From: Perkinsus marinus ATCC 50983
Taxonomy: Eukaryota > Perkinsozoa > Perkinsida > Perkinsidae
Length of the DNA stretch: 64,000 nucleotides
Assembly: GCF_000006405.1 (NCBI RefSeq)
Contig: NW_003207820.1
Span: 70,337 to 134,336 of the forward strand
Reading direction: 5' to 3'
This document shows positions 1-10,073 of the stretch, in pieces; position 1 is the stretch's first letter, and every line of letters begins with the position of its first letter. The position numbers and the translations under genes are program-made. The notes beneath the pieces are model-generated. The model was not told the DNA's origin. It did not search any database and saw only the letters and a list, made by a program, of their open reading frames with translations.

Positions 1-1
1 C

Positions 2-1060
2 ATCATCGCTAGCATTGCCCCTTTCGTCGAGCGCCTCTCTTGCACTTCTGAGGGAGTGACGAACCCTCTGATCTGGTCGGCAGTGTCAGCGGGCTTACCG
101 CCCATGCCTAGGCTGGTCCATCTACAGCTGTCGGAGCTGCCCGACAGAGTAGTTGCCACACGCCTTAGTTTCCCCCCTCTCCTGCGTACTTTCAAGTATG
201 ATGGAACAGATCCTGTGAATTGGTCGTTTTTAGCCGACCTAGTAGGTAGGGTCCGCACATTAGATTCCCTCGAGATTCGAGGCTTCGCCCACGGTGCACC
301 CGGCGACAAGAATTGGTTGAAGGGGAGGTCTTGGCGTGCGCTACGTATGGATGTGGTACTGCAGGATAGTAGAGCGCCTACCCTTACCTTTCCTATGTCC
401 GAGAGACGTAGGAGAGCCATCGATGATTTCACGGCCAGCCTCATTGTAGCGGTGGAGGGCTCGGCAGAGACTCTACAACGATTCTCCTTTGCCGAACCGT
501 GCAATACGGCCCTTCTAGATTCATTGCAGCGATGTGAGAATCTCGAGCGACTAAGTGTTCAGGTGGATAGGCGGCGAGCTACCAAGATTATACCACTACT
601 GGGTGGTGGCACCCTGCGCAGCATACGGCTAGCGTTTCCTGTTCTATGCCACATGAGTCTCAGACAGAGGAGTGAAGCAGATGGAAGGGTTGAGGAAGCG
701 CTTGCCAACCTTGCCACCTATCATACTCTGCGCGAGGTAGTAATCGACGGCTGTGGCACCTTATTGGAGTTATCTGGAACTTCTATGAGGGCTCTGAGCG
801 GGATTGTTATCACATCTCTGGAACTGTTGACTGTGGACGTTACAGTCGGTGACCTGGCGGAGCTCGGTGGGGCACTAACATCCCTTCGAGACTTCACTAT
901 CCAAGCGCCTCGGCTGGGACGGGATCCGGAAACTTACAGATTCATCCGTAAGTCATGTCCGAATCTGCGAAAGTTGGAGGTTCCAGTAGAAGGTCTTGCT
1001 GACCCCGCAGTTTGTGAGGAGATCGCTAGGCTTCGGAGCAACGGTGTGAAGGTGTACTGA
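2..1060 (+). CDS. LRR-like protein, 3' part of a gene cut by the left edge
   Basis: The frame is open from base 2 to a TGA at 1058-1060, so the true start lies left of the window; a GTG at 56 is not a convincing start. The C-terminal ~350 residues show repeated leucine-rich segments with the spacing of F-box/RNI-type LRR proteins, for example LERLSVQVD, LREVVIDGCG, LELLTVDV, LRDFTIQAP and NLRKLEVPVEGL. No catalytic motif or transmembrane segment is visible. RNI-like LRR proteins often serve as substrate adaptors, but no F-box can be seen because the N-terminus is missing. A short AT-rich gap separates it from the Cys-pair family downstream on the same strand. The LRR reading is a pattern call from residue spacing, not a family match. 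Confidence 0.6.
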   Translation: MIASIAPFVERLSCTSEGVTNPLIWSAVSAGLPPMPRLVHLQLSELPDRVVATRLSFPPLLRTFKYDGTDPVNWSFLADLVGRVRTLDSLEIRGFAHGAPGDKNWLKGRSWRALRMDVVLQDSRAPTLTFPMSERRRRAIDDFTASLIVAVEGSAETLQRFSFAEPCNTALLDSLQRCENLERLSVQVDRRRATKIIPLLGGGTLRSIRLAFPVLCHMSLRQRSEADGRVEEALANLATYHTLREVVIDGCGTLLELSGTSMRALSGIVITSLELLTVDVTVGDLAELGGALTSLRDFTIQAPRLGRDPETYRFIRKSCPNLRKLEVPVEGLADPAVCEEIARLRSNGVKVY

Positions 1061-1158
1061 AAATTATGTCCATTACGTGTTATCATTGTAATTCTCTCGC
1101 TGCCTCTTCCAAGGACCTTGCGTTTAGTCAGTACTATTGAAGGATATGGTAGTAGTCA

Positions 1159-1784
1159 ATGCCTTCTGGACGTTTCACTCACGAGGAGGCTCAAGATAGA
1201 GTGTGTAGATGGTGTGGCTGTCGAGGAAAGGTAGTAGTACCACAGGATCATTCCACACTTCCCGATGAGTACATCATTATTACCTTGGCCTTCAGTTGAT
1301 GCACAGCACTCGAGTTGACATGTACTACCACACTCTCGCTGCCTTGGGAGTTGATGTCTCTAAAGACGACCCACAGTACCATCCATACAATATCTGTATT
1401 GGTTGTGCTAATATACTGAGGAGGGTAGTATCGTTTTCTCGTTAGCTCAATTGGAATGGCCGTTATTCTATAACCTATCTGGCTCTAGGCGTTGGAGTAT
1501 ATTCTACTTGAAGGCGTTCATGCAGTGCTATGGTCTAATATTATTGTCCTTTTGAGCACGTTGTATGCTGTATGTCCTGGGTGCTAATCACAACGCCGCA
1601 TTGTATTCGTAGAAGCTGCACCATCGTCATCCTCACTCAGTGTCGCCTCACCGGGCCTAGAGACTGCCTCCGCAATCTACCCGAGCAAGTAGACTGGGAC
1701 CCGCCTCCCTCATCCACTTCTAACCATCGTCGACAGTGCATGGTGTGTCGGGCTATGGCCCACAAGAGTCTACGATACAAATAA
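1159..1784 (+). CDS. Cys-pair (zinc-binding) small protein, tandem family copy 1
   Basis: Three exons give an intact 123-residue protein: 1159-1268, 1307-1424 and 1641-1784. The introns are 38 nt and 216 nt, both GT-AG. The start ATG opens MPSGRFTHEEAQDR, followed by the family signature VCRWCG. After intron 1 come LAALGVDVSKDD, YHPYNICIGC and, in exon 3, a DCLRNLP..VDW block and a final QCMVC pair. The layout CxxC-(~45)-CxxC-(~65)-CxxC suggests treble-clef zinc binding. The first two pairs have the spacing of insect ZAD domains, but I do not claim homology. Introns fall at the same places as in copies 2 and 3. The 216-nt intron is the least certain junction. Function unknown. Confidence 0.6.
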
Positions 1785-1917
1785 CGTGTTTCTTGTTTAC
1801 AACGTCGTGTCTTTCAACGGGTGTCCTCTCGCGGGGGGCGAGGGCTCCACTCACTGCGTTGTGCTTCATGAGAGCACTTGCCCTTGTTTTGAATACATCC
1901 CTATCATGACAATAAGT

Positions 1918-2399
1918 ATGAGCCATGCAATGGCCCAAGAGCAAGTGTGTCGGTGGTGCGGCGCTAGGCGGCGGGGAGGCAAGGTATCCGTCCCTAAACT
2001 CGTCGGGTTCTACTGTGTGCCGTCCGCTCAGGGGATGTCTTCCGTGGAGGACTTTGAGGGAATCCTTAAAAAATGTGGATACAACATATATCATGATAAC
2101 GAGTACTACCATCCTAAGAAGATCTGTCAGAAGTGTCGAGTGGTGTTGGTCATGGTAACCCATTCTAGATTTGGGAGGATGTTGGTGAGAGTCCTTCGCA
2201 GAATATAGACGATCCAGAAACGTGTCTGGAGAACCTACCGCCTATGGTTGATTGGGGAAGTCCTAAAGACCAACTCAAAGACCACTCCAAATGCCGAGTG
2301 TGTCTAGCTGCACTAGGCCGGCTGCCAGGTACAGTCAATGGCGCCTGTCTCTACTTTCATTCATTATTTCAAGCAGGTGTACGTCCACCGGATTCGTGA
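1918..2399 (+). CDS. Cys-pair (zinc-binding) small protein, tandem family copy 2
   Basis: Exons 1918-1983, 2032-2154 and 2202-2399 join to a 128-residue protein. Intron 1 is 48 nt with no stop, so it could be read through; intron 2 is 47 nt. The protein begins MSHAMAQEQ and continues VCRWCG, then FEGILKKCGYNIYHD, YYHPKKICQKC, DDPETCLENLPP, VDW and HSKCRVCLAALG. These blocks align one for one with copies 1 and 3. The first intron directly follows the CRWCG exon in both copy 2 and copy 3, which is good evidence that the splicing model is right. No membrane segment or signal peptide. The role cannot be read from the sequence; DNA or protein binding through zinc is the obvious possibility. Confidence 0.65.
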
Positions 2400-2940
2400 C
2401 TCATGCTGTACGTGTTTCTGCTCATTCAGACGTCGAGTTACTTTAACTACATGCTGTTAGCATAGTTAAAGGGATCTTGTTCGCTTCGTCTTCTGGTGAG
2501 ACCCAATAATGCAACTTCGTCATATCATTCTTGCTTGTATCGATAGGCCTAGCACGGCCATTAATATGCTCTTGTTATCCCTGTTTATCGCTCCTAATAT
2601 CTCTACGGCTTTCAGAGGCCTGTTTCGCTGTCAAGTTTCTCGGTATGCCACTCCTACCGCTAAGATATGCCTTAAGCCATTCAATTTCTCACGGGCAGGA
2701 GATAAGGCGATGAATTTTGCTGTTAGTAAACCCGGTTTCGCTCGAGGGGCAGATATGCCATCCGGTGCTTCAACGCGGTTATGCTAGAAGAAGGGACTCG
2801 GGCGTGTATTGAGTGGCAATTTGCCACTGGGAGTATATACCAGTACCGTGATGGCATATCTGCCACCGAACGGAATCGGTTTTTGGAGCAGCGAAATCGA
2901 TTGTCATAAGATATACCATGAAGTGGCATAGCCGCCCCAC
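2400..2940. other. Spacer between Cys-pair copies 2 and 3, with nested inverted repeats
   Basis: No gene is supported here. The spacer contains an exact 15-bp inverted pair, GGCAGATATGCCATC at 2748-2762 and its reverse complement at 2850-2864. Inside the loop sits a perfect 17-nt palindrome, AGTGGCAATTTGCCACT, at 2812-2828. The GTGGCATA/TATGCCAC vocabulary is the same as in the core of the adjacent 56-bp minisatellite, so this stretch may be its degenerate or ancestral edge. Confidence 0.6.
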
Positions 2941-3647
2941 CTTGAGAAATTGACTGTACTAAGGCACATCATGGAGTGGCGGCATAGCCACCCCATCTTG
3001 AGAAATTGACTGTACTAAGGCACATCATGGAGTGGCGGCATAGCCACCCCATCTTGAGAAATTGACTGTACTAAGGCGCATCATGGAGTGGCGGCATAGC
3101 CACCCCATCTTGAGAAATTGACTGTACTAAGGCACATCATGGAGTGGCGGCATAGCCACCCCACCTTGAGAAATTGACTGTACTAAGGCACATCATGGAG
3201 TGGCGGCATAGCCACCCCATCTTGAGAAATTGACTGTACTAAGGCACATCATGGAGTGGCGGCATAGCCACCCCATCTTGAGAAATTGACTGTACTAAGG
3301 CACATCATGGAGTGGCGGCATAGCCACCCCATCTTGAGAAATTGACTGTACTAAGGCACATCATGGAGTGGCGGCATAGCCACCCCACCTTGAGAAATTG
3401 ACTGTACTAAGGCACATCATGGAGTGGCGGCATAGCCACCCCATCTTGAGAAATTGACTGTACTAAGGCACATCATGGAGTGGCGGCATAGCCACCCCAT
3501 CTTGAGAAATTGACTGTACTAAGGCACATCATGGAGTGGCGGCATAGCCACCCCACCTTGAATAATTGACTGTACTAAGGCACATCATGGAGTGGCGGCA
3601 TAGCCACCCCATCTTGAGAATTTGACTGTACTAAGGCACGTCATGGA
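2941..3647. repeat. 56-bp minisatellite, 12 full units plus a partial
   Basis: The unit begins CTTGAGAAATTGACTGTACT and starts at 2941, 2997, 3053 and every 56 bp up to 3613. Units are nearly identical, varying at single positions such as CCCCAT/CCCCAC, AAGGCACA/AAGGCGCA, and AATAATTG in the unit at 3557. Each unit carries a short inverted repeat, GTGGC-GGCATA-GCCAC, able to form a small hairpin. The array lies between copies 2 and 3 of the Cys-pair family. High unit identity implies recent expansion or homogenisation. Confidence 0.95.
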
Positions 3648-3790
3648 TTCGTCTGGCTAACAGAACTGGTCTCACTTGTAGCTAAGAGAAGGGTTTTTTA
3701 GAGGTGTATTCCTAGCGGACTCGTTTTCAAGCTGGCTAGGCTACTGTAATAGTAATCAATCCCTTGTAGTACTAAATCGCTATCTACAGT

Positions 3791-4225
3791 ATGGTGTTAT
3801 CCCATGAAAAGTCTCGCCATAGGGTGTGTCGATGGTGTGGTATGACGAAGTGGAGGGGCTGGGTGAGTCCTCCTCGCTGATGATAAGCAAACATGACTCT
3901 TTCAGCGAATGGATTACGTATGGCACTTCAAGGACGAGCTCAAACTGCTCGGAATCGATATCGTCAATGATCCCAAGGAAAAGCTCTTGCCGACTAGAAT
4001 CTGCCGCATCTGTCGGATGTGTTTTCAGGAGGTGCGCCGTTGCACCGGATGGAGTTCCTTGGAATCTAGTAGTCTGTTTCTACTCAGTATCCTCACGACG
4101 CGGAAGGATTCGTTCGCCATGGCCGAGTCCCCGTCGATTGGACACCTGTGTTTCGAGACGAGCCTGGTGTGGACCACAGCAGGTGTAAAGTGTGTTGCGC
4201 GGCAAAGGGTCAGCTGGTTAAATGA
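3791..4225 (+). CDS. Cys-pair (zinc-binding) small protein, tandem family copy 3
   Basis: Exons 3791-3862, 3906-4031 and 4088-4225 give 111 residues after removal of 43-nt and 56-nt GT-AG introns. The start is MVLSHEKSRHR, followed by VCRWCGMTKWRGW. Exon 2 carries FKDELKLLGIDIVND and PTRICRICRMCF. Exon 3 carries GRVPVDWTPVF and HSRCKVCCAAKG. Intron positions match copy 2, and all Cys pairs are kept, so this is an intact diverged paralogue rather than a relic. It lies downstream of the minisatellite and converges on the kinesin-3 gene, whose stop is at 4594. Confidence 0.65.
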
Positions 4226-4593
4226 CAACCGCACTTCAACTATCATGTCTAATGTTTCTGCATATACGTCCTGGAGTTGAGTAATGTTATCCGTCTCCTA
4301 TCATGGTCGAATTGGACGAATCTAGAGCACAGCTCTCACTGAGTTATTGCCGATCGATCCGATCGGCCGGACGGATAGGTCACCACGGATTGCGTTAAGA
4401 TACCATTCTCACCAGCTACGTCACGAATTCTTACTTAACACATCAAAATATTTTGCCTGAGCAACGAAAGTTCTTGATGAAAGTGCTGATCCATGATTCT
4501 TAGTTGAGTCGAACAGTTTGATAGATGACCGACCCACTGCATGGACTCAACTCGCATTAAAACAAGAAATAGTCATCAATAGCCAGTGACCTT
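4226..4593. other. Intergenic, nothing recognised
   Basis: This convergent 3' region lies between Cys-pair copy 3 (plus) and kinesin-3 (minus). No open frame, repeat or RNA gene is supported. Confidence 0.5.
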
Positions 4594-6089
4594 TCATGCT
4601 GAATATTTACTCGCGTAGGCTTTAACCTCGATCTGCTCTATCTTCTCAATCTCTCGGAGATCCTTCTCTGGAAAATGGCGTAAGAGGGCAGAAAAAAGAG
4701 GCATCCTCTCACCAAGGTCTAATTTCCTACTCGCGAGGTGCTCTGCGTCCAGTGCAATGACCTGCTCGCGTAAAGCACGGATCTGGTATCAGTGAGACTC
4801 TAATCGAGCAGAACGAGCCTCCTTAAACGAGAAACAAACCTGCTCTTCCCTTCCTCGCTCGGAAATAGCGTGTTCCAGTCTGCGCTCTAGATCTGCTATT
4901 CTGTAGAGCATCGCCGAAACTGACTGTGGGCCCCAATCTCGCCACGGGTCACCACCTACCACCGAGCCGCTAAATCAGTGGCATTATCAGTGTCACTGAT
5001 GCTACACTGCACATCGAGACTCACCAGGATTATCAGCTAGATAGTGTTCGAGGTCAATGCAGTCATCGCCAGTGGTCAGACGATGAATATCTCTTATCTG
5101 GCTCAGTCGCTGCTCAAACTTCGCGAAAGACCAGACGGATATCTCCGTAGGAGCAGCTGAGGCACATCGCGTCCAATCAGGAAGAGACTCTGTCATGCGT
5201 ACTGGGCAGTGCCGCACCAGCTTTGATGTGTCCACTTCCATCAGAGAGGGCGTTGTGTAGAGGCTCAGCATCTCTCGATGGTGAAATGCCCAGTAGGTCC
5301 GCAACCTAACATAACACTGCACGATACCCCAGCCTCAAGAGACGGCGCTACTTCTTGACTCAGGCCATGGACACTGGTGCTCAGAGTTGGGCTGACGGCG
5401 TGAGGTTCGAGACGTTTCCTCGCACGGATCTTCTCGACTACGTCGTTGACGGCCTTACGCCACTTGACCATGTCCTGCGAGGTCCCTTGGAATATCCTCA
5501 GTACCGCCAGAGCTGACCTCAGTTCCGATCTTAGGCGGTGGTCTTTGAATGAGACGTACGACCAGCGTCATCGGCAAGACAGGCTCTTCGACTGGCATTC
5601 CACCCTTCCGAGGAGACTCGGCAGCCGAGTGTGCGGACTTGGGCGAGAAAGGGGCCGATCGACGTATCGGGCTGCTACGGCTGCTCCGAACTGGACTCTC
5701 TCCGTTCGTTCCACAGTACTGCACACTCTCAGGAACGGCGGTCTGCATGACTGCAAGTTCGAAAGCAAGGTTATCCTGCATGGCCAGGTGATGGTATAGC
5801 TAGATGGCGAGCAGAGCCCCACCTGCGGACGAATCTCACGTGTTAGCCTATTCGCCTCGTCAATGAGAGAGCACGCCGGATGCAGTTGCCGAAGGAATAG
5901 TTGAGCTTGGTCCTGAGTAGAATTGAACTCGGCTTCAGTGATTGCCCCGCTGTACTAACCGCTTCCGAATCTTCTAGCATCCGGCAGATAACAGGCCTCA
6001 GTCGGGTGAACTCCATTGATTCGTCATCCTCGATTTCATTCAAGGCAACCTAGATGAGTTGAGCCAGGCAAGTCTGGTATGAAGACTGA
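4594..6089 (-). CDS. Kinesin-3, 3' part (post-FHA and coiled-coil region), beyond the retroelement
   Basis: These are the downstream exons of the kinesin gene whose motor lies at 10.8-13.4 kb. The second copy of the duplicated 30-codon exon is 6049-5960 (NEIEDDESMEFTRLRP). A 47-nt intron leads to DQAQLFLRQLHPA and IDEANRLTREIRPQ. Another 47-nt intron leads to DNLAFELAVMQ. Later exons contain VWSFAKFEQRLSQIRDIHR, which matches the W..xKFxxRLxxMRxxY element after the FHA domain of KIF1/KIF13-type kinesins, and a coiled coil (RIADLERRLEHAISER, IRALREQVIALDAEH). The stop is at 4594-4596. The kinesin-3 tail is inferred from these motifs. No PH domain is visible, so this may be a short-tailed member. 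Confidence 0.6.
5946..6089 (-). repeat. Left copy of the 144-bp duplication flanking the retroelement
   Basis: Identical at every base to 10756-10899 (offset 4810). In kinesin sense it contains 40 nt of an intron lacking its first base, a complete 90-nt exon (6049-5960) and the first 14 nt of the next intron. Its upstream intron has therefore lost the G of the GT donor. Confidence 0.95.
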
Positions 6090-9000
6090 ACTCTCTCGGT
6101 CATAGAGAGTTTCTCGGTCGGTAGGAGACAGTAACCTCACACGGCCAGCGCTGTTGCGGGTGATGTTGCGGAGGTAGTTCAACATAGAGCGATGGTGACG
6201 CTCATGACTACCGGTCCAAGGAGCATGACGAGGCAGTAGCCGCACCTCAGCAGAAAGCTTAGTCCAAGAGCTCTCTCTGAACTCGCGGCTACGGAAGTAG
6301 CATGCACAGTCGACCCATAAAATCTTCATACCACCAGTGATCGCCTGGATGCGAATCAGGGTAGAGACCACATTGGCTGTCGACTCAACACCAGAGGGTA
6401 GATCGCGCCATATACAATGCCTCGTGAACCGGCACTGAACACTGACGGCTTTAATGCCCTCACCAAGCGCAATCACATCGGCAGTGGCGAAGGTATAAGG
6501 AGGATACCTGGACATCTCTTCGGCGGTAAGCTCGCCATCGCCATAGCCGGGAGGGGAATGCCATCCTCGAACAGCATAGGCCAGGCGACAGGCGATACAG
6601 CAACTGATGACATCGCGGGCCGCACTGACAACTGCAGAGAGATGGAAGTGATTGACAGCAGCAAGGGTACCAGATAAACCACTGTGGAGCGACCGGCGGT
6701 GGGCATCTAATAGAATCAGACGCCGTAGAACGGTCGCAGTGCGAGGAATGTAGAATGATAGGATGGCCTCACCGGATGGCAAGCCGCTGCGGAACACATA
6801 GACCTCCGGGCAGTCACTGCATGAGAGTAGATGGAGGGGACCACCGTCTTGGGGTTTACAGTCCCCAAGGTAACTCCGGGTATTCTTGCCATCATTTGCG
6901 GTCAGCATGTTCCTCTGAGCGGATCGAGCAGCGACAGCCAAATTACTCCGATCATAACAACCAGCATACCCAAAGACGACGTCAGCTTGCGGAGGGGTCC
7001 CACTGCCGATCACAGCTCGCCAGGCTTGTAGGAGGAGCCTCACGACACGCACACGCCAGAGTGCAGACTCTAGATCATAGCAGTCCCTCGCAATACTCTC
7101 AATGATAGGTTCATCGCCGATTGAGAGAACTCCATCGACACGACGAACGTCGGAGCTGACACGCCCAATAGTGTCCCGCACAGAGAAGATGGTGTCGGCA
7201 GTACACAAAGTCCCGGAGAGGAGGGAGGTGGAGCGGCAAGAGTCGTCAATTAGGAATAGCGGAGAGAGCCCATTGCTACACCGTGGTGATTCCAGCCCCA
7301 CATCGTCGGACAACAAACAGCATGAATCAGCGGCAAGCTGTAACAGTTGGGAACCTTCGGCACTCGCGGGGAAGTCGTTGCAGAGGAAGATCTCCTCAGG
7401 AGACGGCGACTCGACACTTCGTTTCTCCGGGTCGAAAATGGCACAGCACTCATCCCCCAGGATCTCCCGAGTGTCCAGCACCTCGCCCCCCTTGCGGGGA
7501 ATCAGCACCTCACCGAGACAACGGTTATTGGCGCCCTGAACCGGACGATCCAGAAGACGGCTCAGCGCATCAGCGTGAGCGTTAGCAGAGCCCGGAATAA
7601 ACTCCAATGATAATGTACCGTGCTTCCGGATAATGTCAAGCTCCGAGCCGATGGAGTCGACAAGTCGCACTATAGCTCTTCTCTCGAGGAGCTTGGAGGA
7701 TTGAAGCTTGAGAGAGCCAGAACGAATCCACGCCAAACTTGGTCGATTATCACATCGAAAGCATACGTTCACCGGGACCCCCCTCCGCTTCTTGCACGCG
7801 GATTTGGCGCAGTACTCGGAGATCTCAGCGACTTTACGAAGGGCCAGCAAGCAAAGACGAAGCTCTCGTCTATTGCTGGAGTGAAGAGTTTGGCACCGGG
7901 AGAATCGCACCGCATCCTCGTATACAAGCTCACCGCCAGCATAGATGGCGAGCCCTCCACCGAACAACGAAGCATCGCTGCTGACCTCGAGCGATATAGC
8001 CTCGGACACATCACGACGGACCGTGACAGCATGCGAGCAAGGTTGAGCTTCCAGTTCGCAGATCTCTCGACCCCACTGAAGAACCTCAAGATAGGCCTGT
8101 TTATAGTCGTCGCTCAATAGCGAGAGATCACATGGTACGTCCCAGCCTATGTCGGCAAAACAACCTCCAATAATGGACCTCAGCACATCTGCCAACATCC
8201 TCGCGGAAGCGTGCAGCTTCGCACAATCGAAGGATAATAAGCCAGATACACCGAAATAATCTTTTTTGGTGAGCTTTTGAGATAGGGGTGCTTCTCGGCG
8301 GAAAAACTCGAGAGCTCGGCCAAGTCGAAGAGATCGACGACAGTCCGTAGTCAGCAACGTTCGACCGGCCTTGGTAACGTAAGAAAAGGCAACGTTGAAG
8401 ATAGAAACTGTGTTCCCCACAGTGGCATCAACGTGGTGTTCCTTGAAGACCGACCGCATACCCTGGATGTCATCAGTTGCCGTCGCGACCGCCAACTTCT
8501 TCTCCTGAGATAGGAACCCAGCCAGACATAGGAAATGCAGCAGATGGCACAGGTCTCGGGCCACTGCCACCGGCATACCAGCAAGGACCAAATCGTCGAA
8601 GTAATCGTGTAGCCATGAGCCACTGGCGATGTCACTATCTCGGTAGCTCGCGACACCAACGCCCAGGGTGCCGCGGAGTGCCAAGGGACCAGCGGCGATC
8701 CCGAATGTAACTCTGATACTGGTGTAGGTGCCAATTGCGGTCTTCATGGTAATAGATGCAGTACCGGACTCCGCAGAGATGTGCACTGAGTAGAACGCGG
8801 ACTTGATATCAGCCGTTATAAGGGCAGGAGGCGCAACTAGCCTGACTGCGCACAGTATATGGAAGAGGCCGGGACCGCCATTCAGAGGAGCCGGAGGTAA
8901 AGCAGAGTTAACCGGCCTAAGGTCGCATACCAAGCGGCTCTTCAAAGGCTGCTGAGGCGTGGGTTTACTGCTCACTAAGAAGACGTTCGCCACAGGCGTC

Positions 9001-10073
9001 GGACAGGAGGTTGTCCCAGTAGGCGGTGCCTCAACCCAGAACCCTTTGGTCACAAAGTCGGAGACCAGCTCGGAGTAGGTCTGCTGCAGAGCAGGAGTGA
9101 GTCGACGATACATAGCTCCAGCATAATCGCTGACTTTGATCCTCGGCAGGCTGAGCTTCGGAATCCAGAGCTCTGCCACGTAGGTCTGGCCTGGAAAGTC
9201 AAGGCGCTCAACCGGAAACAAAGGACGAATCCGAGTACAGTAGGACCCGGAGCAACCCACATCCAGCCAGCCACGAGCTGCAATAGACCTCCACAGTGTA
9301 TGTAACTCTGCCTCAACTTGAGGCGACAGACGCACAGTCACAGACCCGGCAAAGGTAGGTGCGAGTGGTAGTGCCGAGAAGTCCGAGGACTCCACCTTCT
9401 TCGTCAAGTTATCGGTAGTGTAGAAGAGACTCTCAGCCAAGGACGCTTCACGGACAGTCTGTACACATACATCAGGGATATGGTTGTTGGCATGCTGCTG
9501 AAGCGAGCCGTAGACTTGGCGGTCGGTGATCCATGCACCAGAAATGCCTGCACAGAGGATCTGCCAATGATCTATGAGATCCCGACCAATGAGACAATAG
9601 GGCTTGGGCCGAACGTCGTTACTTGACGGGGCCGAATCAGCCACTTGCAGTGGCAGAAAACGAAAGGTATGGTCGACGTCGGCGAACCATTCTCGGACCG
9701 AAATGTCCCATACAGCTACCGACAGTTGGAGAAGAGCATTGACTCGGATACAACGACCATCAGCAAGTTGAACCTTTGCTGGGTTCGGGGCTGAAACCGA
9801 GTCAAATGGGAGATGGGACAAGGAGGTCGTCGATACCAAATAGGACGCACTGGCTCCGGTGTCGACGATACCAGTCACAGGAAGAGTGTGAGGACCTTGC
9901 GTAAGACGCAGATGCAAGGAAACCTCGGATAGCGGGAACTGTTGCTGAGTACCCGGAAGAGAGCTGTTGAGACACAGAGCGTCGACAGGGGCGCCAGAGC
10001 CAGAACAGGGATAAGGCTTGCCAGGAGAGGGCGAGATCAGCGGATTGACCGTCGCGGGAACAGACCGGACCAT
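6036..10073 (-). CDS. Retroelement pol polyprotein (protease, RT, RNase H, integrase)
   Basis: Uninterrupted 1,345-residue frame. An aspartic protease motif VDTGASASY lies at ~70. Reverse transcriptase spans ~370-520, with KSRLVCDLRPVNSALPP and the catalytic YFDDLVLAG near 492. RNase H has EVSSDASLFGGGL near 695 and FIPGSANAHADALSR. An HHCC zinc finger (HRRSLHSG, then CCIAC) lies at ~1120-1155. The integrase core has aspartates in ATADVI (~1197) and WVDCACYF (~1254) and a glutamate in SAEVRLLPRHAPW (~1276), followed by GSHERHHRSM. The last ~17 codons and the stop come from host kinesin sequence, so the true C-terminus is lost. No gag is fused upstream; a 44-codon frame with ATG at 10406-10404 may be its remnant. 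The motif set fits Ty3/BEL-like elements; I cannot place the family. Confidence 0.9.
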   Translation of the reverse strand: MVRSVPATVNPLISPSPGKPYPCSGSGAPVDALCLNSSLPGTQQQFPLSEVSLHLRLTQGPHTLPVTGIVDTGASASYLVSTTSLSHLPFDSVSAPNPAKVQLADGRCIRVNALLQLSVAVWDISVREWFADVDHTFRFLPLQVADSAPSSNDVRPKPYCLIGRDLIDHWQILCAGISGAWITDRQVYGSLQQHANNHIPDVCVQTVREASLAESLFYTTDNLTKKVESSDFSALPLAPTFAGSVTVRLSPQVEAELHTLWRSIAARGWLDVGCSGSYCTRIRPLFPVERLDFPGQTYVAELWIPKLSLPRIKVSDYAGAMYRRLTPALQQTYSELVSDFVTKGFWVEAPPTGTTSCPTPVANVFLVSSKPTPQQPLKSRLVCDLRPVNSALPPAPLNGGPGLFHILCAVRLVAPPALITADIKSAFYSVHISAESGTASITMKTAIGTYTSIRVTFGIAAGPLALRGTLGVGVASYRDSDIASGSWLHDYFDDLVLAGMPVAVARDLCHLLHFLCLAGFLSQEKKLAVATATDDIQGMRSVFKEHHVDATVGNTVSIFNVAFSYVTKAGRTLLTTDCRRSLRLGRALEFFRREAPLSQKLTKKDYFGVSGLLSFDCAKLHASARMLADVLRSIIGGCFADIGWDVPCDLSLLSDDYKQAYLEVLQWGREICELEAQPCSHAVTVRRDVSEAISLEVSSDASLFGGGLAIYAGGELVYEDAVRFSRCQTLHSSNRRELRLCLLALRKVAEISEYCAKSACKKRRGVPVNVCFRCDNRPSLAWIRSGSLKLQSSKLLERRAIVRLVDSIGSELDIIRKHGTLSLEFIPGSANAHADALSRLLDRPVQGANNRCLGEVLIPRKGGEVLDTREILGDECCAIFDPEKRSVESPSPEEIFLCNDFPASAEGSQLLQLAADSCCLLSDDVGLESPRCSNGLSPLFLIDDSCRSTSLLSGTLCTADTIFSVRDTIGRVSSDVRRVDGVLSIGDEPIIESIARDCYDLESALWRVRVVRLLLQAWRAVIGSGTPPQADVVFGYAGCYDRSNLAVAARSAQRNMLTANDGKNTRSYLGDCKPQDGGPLHLLSCSDCPEVYVFRSGLPSGEAILSFYIPRTATVLRRLILLDAHRRSLHSGLSGTLAAVNHFHLSAVVSAARDVISCCIACRLAYAVRGWHSPPGYGDGELTAEEMSRYPPYTFATADVIALGEGIKAVSVQCRFTRHCIWRDLPSGVESTANVVSTLIRIQAITGGMKILWVDCACYFRSREFRESSWTKLSAEVRLLPRHAPWTGSHERHHRSMLNYLRNITRNSAGRVRLLSPTDRETLYDRESSVFIPDLPGSTHLGCLE

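Noticed and set aside
2155-2168. A 14-nt micro-intron in Cys-pair copy 2, and similar 18-25 nt candidates elsewhere
   Set aside because: In several of these places, including this one and two in the kinesin-3 tail, a normal 47-57 nt intron using the same donor and a later acceptor also keeps frame and fits better.
2941-3647. CRISPR array
   Set aside because: Units are 56 bp with no unique spacers, in a eukaryotic setting; it is a minisatellite.
5946-6089. 144-bp repeats as the LTRs of the retroelement
   Set aside because: They lack TG...CA ends and are kinesin-3 intron-exon-intron sequence that continues colinearly into the host gene.
7102-8120. Several plus-strand ORFs of 66-166 codons
   Set aside because: Shadows of the retroelement polyprotein on the minus strand.
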